Source: JALZKA01 sp963715405
GTDB lineage: Bacteria > Actinomycetota > Thermoleophilia > Solirubrobacterales > 70-9
Assembly: GCA_963715405.1 (NCBI GenBank)
Contig: OY970239.1
Coordinates: 620,001 to 684,000 of the forward strand
Reading direction: 5' to 3'
Length of the DNA: 64,000 nucleotides
Position numbers and translations under genes: made by a program
Notes under the pieces: model-generated
Databases searched by the model: none
What the model saw: only the letters and a program-made list of their open reading frames with translations
What the model was told of the DNA's origin: nothing
Shown: positions 1 through 8,117 of the stretch, in pieces
How the letters are laid out: every line of letters starts with the position of its first letter
How positions within the stretch are numbered: position 1 is the stretch's first letter

Positions 1-2625
1 TTCGCGCGCGGCGCTGCCGTCGCGGCGCTGGCGCTCGCGGCGCTCGGCCTGACCGCGACTTCGGCGAAAGCCGCCTCGGTCGCGGACCGCTACACGATCG
101 TCCACGGCTGCTACGCGCTTGAGACTGCGGACGGCGATCTCGTCTCCCAGACGGGCGACGGCTATTCGGCAGGTGACGGATCGCTGAGCGACGCCGAGGC
201 GTTTCGAATGCAGGCCACCGACCTCGGCCGTTACCTCCTCTACGGCGAGGCACAGGACTTCCTGGCGCTCGACGAGGGGGTGCTGCCAGCGGACGATGTG
301 GTGGTTGCGACCGCGCCGAGCAACCGGGCGGAGTGGACCGTAAGGGGCGCTCAGGGCGACTTCACGCTCGTAAACGAGGCCGACGACCTCGGCCTTGCGA
401 CGGCGAATGGAGGGCAGCTCGTCTCGGTCCCGAAGGACCAGGCCGAGACCTTCACCTTCGTGCCCGCCGCCGGCTGCGCCACCTATCCCGAGATCTCTCT
501 CAACACCTCCGGCGAGCCGAACACCGGCTCACCCTCCTTCGGCGAGGTGGAGGGAACGGTCGACGGCCACATGCACATGATGGCCTTCGAGTTTCTCGGC
601 CGCCAAGCTCACTGCGGCGAGCCCTGGCACAAATTTGGGGCGCCCTACGCGCTCAGGGACTGCGGGGATCATGAGCCGGACGGCTGCTCGGCCGTCCTCG
701 AGACCGGTCTCGGCGGCGATCCATGCCACGACACGGGCGGCTGGCCCAACTTCGATGGGTGGCCGCAGTCGTACTCGCTCACCCACGAGTCTTCGTACTA
801 CCGCTGGCTCGAGCGGGCGCATCTAGCCGGCCTTCGGATTTTCGTGAACCTGATGGTCGAAAACCGCGTTCTCTGCGAGATCTATCCACCCCAGGCAACC
901 TCCTATAGAGAGCGCTCGAACTGCGACGAGATGGACTCCGTCCGCCGCGAGATCACGCGGATCGAGCAGCTCGAGGACTACATCGACGCGCAGTCGGGCG
1001 GTCCCGGCGAGGGCTGGTTCCGGATCGTCGAGACCCCCTTCCAGGCTCGCCGGGTGATTAACGCAGGCGACCTCGCCGTGATCAAGGGGATGGAGGTCTC
1101 CGAGCCGTTCGACTGCGGCTACAAGGGCGTCATGGACTATCCGGCGCCGCCCCTCAACACGACTCCCGACGCGCGCTGCTCCAAGGACCACATCGACGAG
1201 GTTCTCGACGAGCTCTGGGGCTTGGGCGTGCGCCAGATGGAGATCACCAACAAGTTCGACAACCAGCTCACGGGCGTCGCGGGCGATAGCGGCTCCACGG
1301 GCGTAATCGTGAACACCGGGCAATACGGCACGAGCGGCAGCTACTGGGACTTCGACCCGCCTCCGAGCGACCCCCAACCAGGCGACTGCGGCGAAGACGG
1401 CCACAATCACGACCGGGTTCCGGCTACGGCGGGCTCCCCCGTCTCTCAAGACGAGATCTTCGGCAACGGGCTGGAGGCGTTCCTGCCCGCCCTGCCCGTG
1501 CTCGCGCCGGTCTACGGCCCGAACGACAAGTGCAATTCGAAGGGCCTCGAGGACGGCGATCCAGGCGAGACGGACTTCGGCTCGCACGCGATCGAGGGGA
1601 TCATGGACCGCCGGTTCGTCTTCGATCCCGACCACATGAGCGTCATCGCCCGCGACGAGGCGCTTGACATGGTCGAGGCAGCCGACTACCCCGGCGTCAT
1701 CTCCTCGCACTCGTGGTCGACCCAGAACACGCTGCCGCGGATCTACGGCCTCGGCGGGTTCATCAGCCCATACGCGGGCAGCGCAAGCGGCTTCGCGGGC
1801 GCCTGGGAAGAGATCAAATCTCAGCAGGTTCGCGGCGAGCTTGGTGATCAGTACTTCGGGCTCGGCTATGGCGCCGACGCCAACGGGTTCGGCTCGCAGG
1901 GCGGCCCGCGCAATCCGCCCGAGGAAGCGGACGTCGACTACCCTTTCACGGGCATCGACGGGGCCGTGATCTTCAACCAGCAGAAGTCGGGGACCGCTGC
2001 CGAGGGGCGCACCTACGACATCAACACGGACGGCGTCGACCATTACGGCCTTTACGCCGACTGGCTGGAGGACCTGCGCCAGATCAAGGGCGACGAGATC
2101 GCCGAGGACATGAACCGAGGCGCCGAGGCCTATCTTCAGATGTGGGAGCGGACATACGGCGTGGGCGAGGTCGACTGCTCGGAGTGGGGCGACGAAGACT
2201 TCACGCTGGCGGGGCTCGGCACGGAGATCAAGCTCAACAAGCGCTCGAAGCGAAACCTTCTTTCCGCCGGCCAGCCGGTGAAGCGCGAGCGGGTCTGGCG
2301 CTGGTGCGCGGGCACTGACGGGCGCAACTCGGCCCTCAACATCAAGGCGCTCTTCGGGCCGCGGGGCAAGATGGACTTTGCGATCTCCAACCTCCCCGAG
2401 CACGAAATCGACGGCGTCGCACCGGGCGATTCCGCGGACGGGCTGGATGCAGTGGGAGAGAGCATCTCGGACGATGTCTGGCTCTCTCGCACCGACGGAC
2501 GGCGTGCGTTCGTCTGGATCGCCGACGGCGGGACGGTGACCCACACGGGCGTCGTCTCCCAGCGCGTGACTAAGAGGAATCTCGACGGGCTCGCGCAGCG
2601 CCTCGTCCGCATCGCGAGCACGTAG
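1..2625 (+). CDS. Secreted metal-dependent hydrolase-like protein (5' end outside window)
   Basis: The frame is open from base 1, so the start codon lies upstream; 874 residues are visible. The first ~25 residues are a hydrophobic Ala/Leu run ending in TATSAKA-A, which reads as a signal peptide, so export is likely. Around residues 175-190 there is a D-G-H-M-H motif, the HxH metal-binding signature of amidohydrolase/TIM-barrel hydrolases. Later come FDPDHM and SSHS followed by ISPY, resembling the metal-ligand His positions of membrane dipeptidase (M19)-like folds. There are many Cys residues, as expected of an exported protein. Substrate is unknown. A short intergenic gap separates it from the next small secreted protein. 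The family call is by motif only; secreted location is better supported than activity. Confidence 0.6.
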   Translation, partial: FARGAAVAALALAALGLTATSAKAASVADRYTIVHGCYALETADGDLVSQTGDGYSAGDGSLSDAEAFRMQATDLGRYLLYGEAQDFLALDEGVLPADDVVVATAPSNRAEWTVRGAQGDFTLVNEADDLGLATANGGQLVSVPKDQAETFTFVPAAGCATYPEISLNTSGEPNTGSPSFGEVEGTVDGHMHMMAFEFLGRQAHCGEPWHKFGAPYALRDCGDHEPDGCSAVLETGLGGDPCHDTGGWPNFDGWPQSYSLTHESSYYRWLERAHLAGLRIFVNLMVENRVLCEIYPPQATSYRERSNCDEMDSVRREITRIEQLEDYIDAQSGGPGEGWFRIVETPFQARRVINAGDLAVIKGMEVSEPFDCGYKGVMDYPAPPLNTTPDARCSKDHIDEVLDELWGLGVRQMEITNKFDNQLTGVAGDSGSTGVIVNTGQYGTSGSYWDFDPPPSDPQPGDCGEDGHNHDRVPATAGSPVSQDEIFGNGLEAFLPALPVLAPVYGPNDKCNSKGLEDGDPGETDFGSHAIEGIMDRRFVFDPDHMSVIARDEALDMVEAADYPGVISSHSWSTQNTLPRIYGLGGFISPYAGSASGFAGAWEEIKSQQVRGELGDQYFGLGYGADANGFGSQGGPRNPPEEADVDYPFTGIDGAVIFNQQKSGTAAEGRTYDINTDGVDHYGLYADWLEDLRQIKGDEIAEDMNRGAEAYLQMWERTYGVGEVDCSEWGDEDFTLAGLGTEIKLNKRSKRNLLSAGQPVKRERVWRWCAGTDGRNSALNIKALFGPRGKMDFAISNLPEHEIDGVAPGDSADGLDAVGESISDDVWLSRTDGRRAFVWIADGGTVTHTGVVSQRVTKRNLDGLAQRLVRIAST

Positions 2626-2678
2626 GCAGCGGGCGGTAGTCTCCCCCTGGCAAGGCAGGCGGGCAAGGGAGAGTCTCA

Positions 2679-3119
2679 GTGAGAAAGCTCATCGCGGTGG
2701 TCGGCGTTGTATCGGTGGCGTTCGCGGCGACGACCGCGGTCGGCGGGCTGAACCGCTCGATGTACCGAGGCGACTTCGAAGAAACGGGAAGGATGAGCTT
2801 CACGCTCGAGAGGTTCCAGAACGGAAAGAGGGTCATCAACTTTTCGTGGAAGCAGTTCCCGCTCGATTGTCAGGGACGTGCGCGAACTTCAAGCGGCCAC
2901 CTCGAGTTCAGCCAGAAGGTCGAGCGGAGGCGCTTCAGCGCCGAGGCCGTGGACGACGCTGACGATCCGGGCTCCCGCCTTTCCATGGCGGGGAGGCTCG
3001 TAGGCCAAAGGAACGCCCAGGGGACGCTCCGGATCCGTGGGAAGGAAGTGCCCCTCGACAACGGCAGCGTCCGCAATTGCGAGAGCGGCACAGTCGGCTG
3101 GACGGCCGAGCGGCTCTGA
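2679..3119 (+). CDS. Small secreted protein of unknown function
   Basis: 146 residues from a GTG start preceded by an AAGGGAGAG ribosome-binding sequence at 2665-2673. The N-terminus (MRKLIAVVGVVSVAFAATTAVGG) is a clear signal peptide. The mature part is short and basic with two Cys (DCQG and NCES) that could form a disulphide, and reads as a small beta-rich domain. I do not recognise the family. A TAGTCT hexamer at 2636-2641 just after the previous stop could be its own -10, giving a short leader. It converges on the beta-lactamase-fold gene 17 bases downstream. Confidence 0.65.
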   Translation: MRKLIAVVGVVSVAFAATTAVGGLNRSMYRGDFEETGRMSFTLERFQNGKRVINFSWKQFPLDCQGRARTSSGHLEFSQKVERRRFSAEAVDDADDPGSRLSMAGRLVGQRNAQGTLRIRGKEVPLDNGSVRNCESGTVGWTAERL

Positions 3120-3136
3120 CAAGCCGGCGCGGGCCC

Positions 3137-4426
3137 TTAGAGCACCAGTTCGGATTCGCTTACCTTCGGCGACTCCGTCGTGATCCGCTGCGAGAGCATG
3201 AGGAAGCGCGGCAGCTCCGGGTAGAGAATCGGCTTGCCGTTGGTGAGGACGGCGGCCGAGATCGCGCGCTGCGGGTCGGCCCATCCGAGGATGTTCGTAA
3301 AGCCGAGATGGCCGAACGCGTGCTGGGTGTCGCGGCCGTAGAGGCTCAGGAGTTGCGCGCCAAGCATGAGCCCGTAGGAGAAGCGGGTGGGGAAGCCGAG
3401 CGAGAAGTCGATCTCGAGGTGCGATTGCTCTTCGAGCGCATTGCGAATCGTCTCGGCTTCGATGACCCGCACGCCGTCGAGCTCGCCGCCGCATCGCATG
3501 ATCTCGAAGAAGCGCGAGAGCTCGTGAGCGGTAGTGACGAGGTTCCCAGCGGGGACGACTCCCGTGACGAAGCGGTCGTCGTTGGTCGTCTCGATCAGCT
3601 CATCGAGGGGTGCGCCCAGCGCGCGCTGTAAGAGCGTGGAAAGGGGCGGGAGGGTCGTCGGGCCCGTCATGTAGTTGAGCGCTACCTTCTCCGTGTCCTC
3701 CGGCGCGACGCCGTAGTTGGTCCAGCGAAACCCGAGCGGGTCGAGGAACTCCTCGGCCAGGACCTCGCGAATCGACTTGCCGGTCGCGCTCTGGATTACC
3801 TCGCCGAGGATGAAACCGCCCGACACCGCGTGATACGCGAGGAGCTTTCCCGCCTCGGCAAACGGCTTGGCGTCGCAGAGAACCTGCGTGAGCTTCTCGC
3901 GGTCGTCGATGCAGTCGAGGCTCAAGGCTTCGCGCGGCAGGTTCGGCACCCCCGCCTTGTGGGAGAGGACGTGGCCAATCGTGATCGCGCCCTTGTCATT
4001 GCGCTCGTAGCCCGGGATGTATTCGGCGACGGGATCGCCGAGCTCAAAGACGTCCTTCTCGATCAGCTTGTGGGTGACGAACGCGGTGATCCCTTTCGAC
4101 GCCGAATAGACGGTCATTGGCGTGCCGGGCGTCGCGGCGACCTTGGGCGTGTCCTCGTCGTCGTCAGGCCCATTGCCGCGGGCGTGCCCGATGGCGCGAT
4201 CGAGGACGATCTCGCCCTCGCGGCGGACGCACACCTGCACGGCAGGGTGGACCCCCGAGCGGTACATGGCGACCGCCGCTTTCCAGATCCGCTCGACTCC
4301 GTCCGTTCCGATCGAGCCGCCGTCCGGTGCCTCGTCGCCGACGGTCGTCACCGAGTCGAGGTCGCGGGGCAACTTGATCCGGTTGAGAAGGTCCGGCACG
4401 AAAGGGAGGCGGGGGATGGCCGGCAC
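3137..4426 (-). CDS. Class C beta-lactamase-fold serine hydrolase (esterase/peptidase type)
   Basis: 429 residues, the usual length for the beta-lactamase-related serine hydrolase family (EstB, LACTB, D-aminopeptidase relatives). The SxxK catalytic motif is S108-A-S-K111 in VYSASKG. The second-motif Tyr is probably in LAYHAVSGG near residue 203. The C-terminal FGHLGFTN near residue 370 replaces the KTG motif with HLG, as in esterases of the family rather than true beta-lactamases. There is no signal peptide, so it is probably cytoplasmic and more likely an esterase. The GTG start is supported by a TAGGTT -10-like hexamer (4435-4440 on the minus strand) 8 bases upstream, suggesting a leaderless mRNA. 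Confidence 0.85.
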   Translation of the reverse strand: MPAIPRLPFVPDLLNRIKLPRDLDSVTTVGDEAPDGGSIGTDGVERIWKAAVAMYRSGVHPAVQVCVRREGEIVLDRAIGHARGNGPDDDEDTPKVAATPGTPMTVYSASKGITAFVTHKLIEKDVFELGDPVAEYIPGYERNDKGAITIGHVLSHKAGVPNLPREALSLDCIDDREKLTQVLCDAKPFAEAGKLLAYHAVSGGFILGEVIQSATGKSIREVLAEEFLDPLGFRWTNYGVAPEDTEKVALNYMTGPTTLPPLSTLLQRALGAPLDELIETTNDDRFVTGVVPAGNLVTTAHELSRFFEIMRCGGELDGVRVIEAETIRNALEEQSHLEIDFSLGFPTRFSYGLMLGAQLLSLYGRDTQHAFGHLGFTNILGWADPQRAISAAVLTNGKPILYPELPRFLMLSQRITTESPKVSESELVL

Positions 4427-4479
4427 GGGCGGGGAACCTATCCGCTCAGGACGGTGCCAGCGTCAGTCGCGCCCTCGAG

Positions 4480-5391
4480 CTACGCCGCCAGCTTCTCCGC
4501 GTCCGTGCGCTCGCCTGCCCGCGCCGCGTTTTCCGCGATGCCGTCGATGATCTCGGGCCAGGCGGCGCGTGGAAGGTCGTGGCCCATTCCTTCGACCATC
4601 ATGAGGCGGGCGCCCGGGATCGCCTTCGCAGTCGCCTTGCCGCCCGATGGGCGCACGAGTTTGTCGTCGGTCCCGTGAATCACCAGGGTGGGAGCCGTGA
4701 TCGAGCGGAGCATCGCATCGCGCTTTCCCGTCTTGAGGACGGCGCCGAGCTGGCGGCCGACGGCCACGGAATCGTGGTCGCGGTCGAAGCTCCGGCCGGT
4801 CACGTCGCGCACGTACTCCTCGTCGAACATGTCCGGGTGAGACCCGACGACCCGGAAGAGGCGCATGACGTGCTCGATGAAGGCTTCGCGCTCGTCCGGT
4901 GCCTCGGCCAGGAAGTAGCGGTATGCGCCCAGCGCCGGCTGGCCGGTCCAGCGCGACCCTGTGTTCGACATGATCGAGACAAGGGAGCGAGTTGCCTCGG
5001 GATGGCGGGCGGCCATCACCTGCCCGATCATCCCGCCCATCGAAGCGCCCACGAGGTGAACCGGGCCGAGCCTGAGCGTCTCTGTCAGGCGAAGCGTGTC
5101 GTCGGCCATGTCCTCGAGTGAATAAGCGTCGTCGGGCAGCCGTCGTGTGACCAGTTGCGGCAGGGTTGCGGGCCTGCCGCCGACGTGCGTTGAAAGGCCA
5201 ACGTCGCGGTTGTCGAACCGGACCACGTGGAAGCCGCGAGATGCAAGCTGCTCGCAGAAGTCGTCGCGCCAAGCGATCATCTGCGTACCGAGGCCCATGA
5301 TCAACAGAATCGGATCGCCGGACGGATCGCCGAAGCTCTCGTGGCAGATCGTGATCCCTTCGCCGATGTCGGTGAACTGTTCGCCAGGCAT
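4480..5391 (-). CDS. Alpha/beta hydrolase
   Basis: 303 residues from ATG 5391. The frame stays open further upstream but that part is low-complexity Arg/Pro sequence and not a plausible domain. Motifs are those of the small-ester hydrolase group that includes aclacinomycin methylesterase: oxyanion region near MGLGTQ, nucleophile elbow G-A-S-M-G-G (Ser ~ residue 118), acidic residue in HGTDDKLV and catalytic His in GMGHDLP. Substrate is not predictable. There is no convincing Shine-Dalgarno sequence; CAAACT lies 8 bases before the ATG and could be a weak -10 of a leaderless transcript. Confidence 0.85.
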   Translation of the reverse strand: MPGEQFTDIGEGITICHESFGDPSGDPILLIMGLGTQMIAWRDDFCEQLASRGFHVVRFDNRDVGLSTHVGGRPATLPQLVTRRLPDDAYSLEDMADDTLRLTETLRLGPVHLVGASMGGMIGQVMAARHPEATRSLVSIMSNTGSRWTGQPALGAYRYFLAEAPDEREAFIEHVMRLFRVVGSHPDMFDEEYVRDVTGRSFDRDHDSVAVGRQLGAVLKTGKRDAMLRSITAPTLVIHGTDDKLVRPSGGKATAKAIPGARLMMVEGMGHDLPRAAWPEIIDGIAENAARAGERTDAEKLAA

Positions 5392-5473
5392 CGGAGAGGA
5401 GTTTGGCACGCCCCGCGCCCGCCGGCGATCTCGAACTGCAAGACCGTGACCGCCTAGGTTCCGGCCGCCGAGG

Positions 5474-6223
5474 TTAGGCGCGCTGGAGCTTCGCTTCGGC
5501 TCGCTCGACCTTGCCGTCCGCCGTGTCGCGTGCGCGCTCGGCCTTTTTGAGCGCGGCTTCTGTCCGTGCCACCTCGCGGGAGGCCTCCCGAGCTTCGGCC
5601 TTCGCCTCCTTGAGCGCGGCCCTCGCTTCGTCTCGGCGCTTGCGCTCGGCGGCGGCCTTTCGCTTGTCAGCCGCACCCGAATCCCTCGAGGGCTGCTCTT
5701 TTCGGCTTCGCTTCGGCCGGCGCCTTGCCGCCACGGGCGCAGCGGCCAGGTTTTCCAGGCCGACCGAGGCCGCACGCGCCTCGCGCTCGACCCGGCCGGC
5801 CGAGACGCGCTCGCGAAGCTCGGTGTCCACCTGGGCGGCCTGAAGAGTCTCGCGCACCCGGTCGAGGGTCGATGCGGAAGCGTCCTCGCTCACGTCGCCC
5901 GCCGCGGAGACCAGCTCCTCGAGCTGTTCGCCTTCCTCCCGCGCGAGCTCGCGCATCCGCTTCGCGTTCACCTTCCCCGACGTCGCGTCGCGCAGCTTCT
6001 CGGCCAAGCCGAGGTATTTCTCGACGGGCTTTGGCTGCTTCAGCGCGAGCGCGTTCAGGACCGCTGCGGCCTTTGACGGCTTGCGGAGCGCCTTGACGCG
6101 GGGGGCTGCCTCTGCGTCGCCGTCCGCGCGGAGCTTCTTCGCAAGCGCATCCCGGCCCTGCGTGAACTTCGCCGGCGGGCCGGCGTAGATCTCGTCCAGC
6201 GCCTTCTCCGTCTTGGCCCTCAC
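5474..6223 (-). CDS. Basic coiled-coil protein, translationally coupled to the TetR gene
   Basis: 249 residues, highly charged. The N-terminal half is helical; the C-terminal ~90 residues are a long Ala/Lys/Glu/Arg heptad-like coiled coil preceded by a basic linker (ARRRPKRSRK). There is no signal peptide, membrane segment or recognisable enzyme motif. The composition resembles proteins that bind nucleic acid or act as structural coiled coils. Its ATG overlaps the stop of the upstream TetR gene by four bases (6220-6223), so the two are co-translated and probably functionally linked. I do not recognise the family. Confidence 0.75.
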   Translation of the reverse strand: MRAKTEKALDEIYAGPPAKFTQGRDALAKKLRADGDAEAAPRVKALRKPSKAAAVLNALALKQPKPVEKYLGLAEKLRDATSGKVNAKRMRELAREEGEQLEELVSAAGDVSEDASASTLDRVRETLQAAQVDTELRERVSAGRVEREARAASVGLENLAAAPVAARRRPKRSRKEQPSRDSGAADKRKAAAERKRRDEARAALKEAKAEAREASREVARTEAALKKAERARDTADGKVERAEAKLQRA

Positions 6224-6882
6224 TCGCCGCGGACCGTGGCGAGGGCGCTTTCGACGCAGGCCTGTACGACCTGGTCGGCCTCGACCCTGAACAGCTCAGG
6301 CTGACCCCCTTCGGTTCGCTTCATGCCCACCCCGATACGTGCGAGGTGCATCGCGCCGAGCATCTGCGTCCACAAGAGGTTGGCGGTGAAGTCGGGATCC
6401 TCGATTTCGAATGCGCCGGCTTCTGAGCCGGCCCGGAGGATTCGGGCTACGTGGTCGATGCAGGCGACCATCGCCTGCCCCAGCCGAAGCCAGATCACCT
6501 CTGAGACGATCGAGTTGAGCTCGCGGGCAGGGCGGCGCATGATCGCGACAGCGGAGTCGAGGAAGGCGGGGTAGCGCTCGCAGAAGCCGGCGTAGGCCTC
6601 GGCCATCCGCTCCAGGCGAATGACGGGGTCCGGTCCTGCCTCTGCCTCCGCGGCGTCGAGCTCCCCGGACAGCTCGGCGAGGTAATCGGCGACCGTGGCG
6701 ACGTAAAGCTCCTCCTTCGAGGAGAATTGGCGGTAGATCAGACCCCGCGCGATCCCAACGGACTTGGCAATTTCCTCGATGGGGGCTTCCTGCATGCCTC
6801 GCTCGTCGAAGAGCGCGCGAGTCGCGGCGATCAGCTCTCGTTCGCGGTTCTGCCTCTGGGCTACGCGCTCCGTGGTGGCCAC
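6220..6882 (-). CDS. TetR-family transcriptional regulator beside a desaturase operon
   Basis: 220 residues. The N-terminal helix-turn-helix spans about residues 12-58 (ALFDERGMQEAPIEEIAKS then GIARGLIYRQFSSKEELY), followed by an all-helical ligand domain. It is divergent from a ferredoxin reductase/desaturase operon, the arrangement of Pseudomonas DesT, which senses acyl-CoA (established for that family). The inferred role is repression of that operon and itself. GTG start: TATCGT (minus strand, 6890-6895) lies 7 bases upstream, consistent with a leaderless mRNA. The next gene overlaps its stop by 4 bases. Confidence 0.88.
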   Translation of the reverse strand: MATTERVAQRQNRERELIAATRALFDERGMQEAPIEEIAKSVGIARGLIYRQFSSKEELYVATVADYLAELSGELDAAEAEAGPDPVIRLERMAEAYAGFCERYPAFLDSAVAIMRRPARELNSIVSEVIWLRLGQAMVACIDHVARILRAGSEAGAFEIEDPDFTANLLWTQMLGAMHLARIGVGMKRTEGGQPELFRVEADQVVQACVESALATVRGE

Positions 6883-6910
6883 GCCCCTAACGATACGGCA
6901 ATTTGTGCGA

Positions 6911-6955
6911 TCTGAGAACAGTTGGTTGACAGACGTTCTCAGAATGCCCTAAGGT
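6911..6955. promoter_or_regulatory. Divergent TetR/desaturase control region: 9-bp perfect inverted repeat plus promoter
   Basis: TCTGAGAAC (6911-6919) and GTTCTCAGA (6935-6943) are exact reverse complements separated by 15 bases. TTGACA (6926-6931) lies inside the spacer and TAAGGT (6950-6955) follows at 18 bases, giving a good -35/-10 pair for the plus-strand operon; the ATG is 6 bases further on. The dyad therefore covers the -35 box, where a TetR repressor would block RNA polymerase. Binding by the adjacent TetR protein is inferred. Confidence 0.7.
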
Positions 6956-6961
6956 AGGTCC

Positions 6962-8062
6962 ATGGCTGAGGTAGGTGCAGAGCCGAAGGTCCCGATGATT
7001 CGCAAGCGCGCGCTCCAGGCGATGCGCGGCTTGTTCACGCCGCTTCTTCCGGACGACTACCTCGAGTTGATCAACCCGCTGTGGTCGACCCGCGAGCTTC
7101 GCGGGCGCATCGAGCGGATCCAACGCGAGAACGACAACGCCGTCACGATCCTGATCCGCCCGGGCTTCGAGTGGGAGGGCCACGAGCCCGGTCAGTACCT
7201 GAGGGTGGGCGTGGTCGTCGACGGGGTTCACCACTGGCGCGCCTACTCGCTTACGTCCGACCCCGACCGGCCCGACGGCTGGATCTCGATCACCCCCAAG
7301 ACCGTCGACGAGGGCATCGTTTCCCCGTTCTTCAACCAGAACGCGCGGCCAGGCGACATCGTCCGCCTCGGCGGGGTCGAGGGCACGTTCGTCCTTCCTG
7401 ACCCACCTCCCGAAAAGCTCCTCTTCATCTCGGCCGGATCGGGAATCACTCCGATCATGAGCATGCTTCGCCACCTGCATGCCGCCGGTGAGATCTCCGA
7501 TGTCCACCACATCCACTCCGCGCGCCGCGACGACGGCGTGATCTTCGGCGACACGCTCGAGCAGATCGACTCCGAGAACGATGGGTTTCAGCTGCACCGC
7601 CAGACCACCTCAGAGGACGGCCGCATCGGCCCGAAGGATTTGGACGACCTGTGCCCGGACTGGCGTGAGCGCGAGACGTTCCTCTCAGGCCCGGGCGAGA
7701 TGATCGATGCCTTCGCCGATCATTTCGAGTCAGACGCCGATGCCGACCCCGAAAGACTTCACCTCGAGCGCTTCCAGCCGAAGGGCGGCGGTTCAGAGGA
7801 GGGGAAGGGCGGCACGGTCACGTTCCTCAGGTCGGACACGGAGACCGAGTGCGACGGTTCCCAGCCGATCCTCGAGGCCGGCGAGGAGGCGGGACTCGAG
7901 CTCGAGTACGGCTGTCGCATGGGCATCTGCCACACCTGTGTCGGCAAGCTCAAGTCCGGCGAGGTGCGCGACATGCGCACGGGCGAGTTGACGGGCAAGA
8001 ACGGCGAGATAATCCGAATCTGCATCAACACCGCCGAAGGCGACGTTGAAATCGAACTATGA
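6962..8062 (+). CDS. Ferredoxin reductase with C-terminal 2Fe-2S domain (desaturase electron donor)
   Basis: 366 residues. Order: short N-terminal extension, FAD-binding barrel with RAYSLTS (~97), NAD(P)-binding domain with GSGITPIMSM (~160), then a plant-type ferredoxin domain with Cys spacing C-x4-C-x2-C (YGCRMGICHTCVG, ~318-326) and the fourth Cys in IRICIN. This matches the Rv3230c type of oxidoreductase that passes electrons to the DesA3 acyl-CoA delta-9 desaturase. The desaturase gene follows 55 bases downstream on the same strand, so a two-component desaturase system is the natural reading. The mRNA looks leaderless from the TTGACA/TAAGGT promoter. Confidence 0.92.
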   Translation: MAEVGAEPKVPMIRKRALQAMRGLFTPLLPDDYLELINPLWSTRELRGRIERIQRENDNAVTILIRPGFEWEGHEPGQYLRVGVVVDGVHHWRAYSLTSDPDRPDGWISITPKTVDEGIVSPFFNQNARPGDIVRLGGVEGTFVLPDPPPEKLLFISAGSGITPIMSMLRHLHAAGEISDVHHIHSARRDDGVIFGDTLEQIDSENDGFQLHRQTTSEDGRIGPKDLDDLCPDWRERETFLSGPGEMIDAFADHFESDADADPERLHLERFQPKGGGSEEGKGGTVTFLRSDTETECDGSQPILEAGEEAGLELEYGCRMGICHTCVGKLKSGEVRDMRTGELTGKNGEIIRICINTAEGDVEIEL

Positions 8063-8073
8063 GTACTTCGTAA

Positions 8074-8086
8074 GGTGCCAGGCACC
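8074..8086. repeat. REP-like palindrome GGTGCC-A-GGCACC
   Basis: A 13-base odd palindrome between the reductase and desaturase genes. The same core recurs three times at 26346-26396 and once, in the other orientation, inside the coding gene at 34647-34659. Confidence 0.7.
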
Positions 8087-8117
8087 AACCGCGTTGAACT
8101 GAATTGAAAGGAATCGA

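Noticed and set aside
823..2544. A 573-codon open frame on the minus strand opposite the first gene
   Set aside because: It is a high-GC shadow frame: Arg/Val/Asp-rich, no motif, while the plus strand has a signal peptide and metal motifs.
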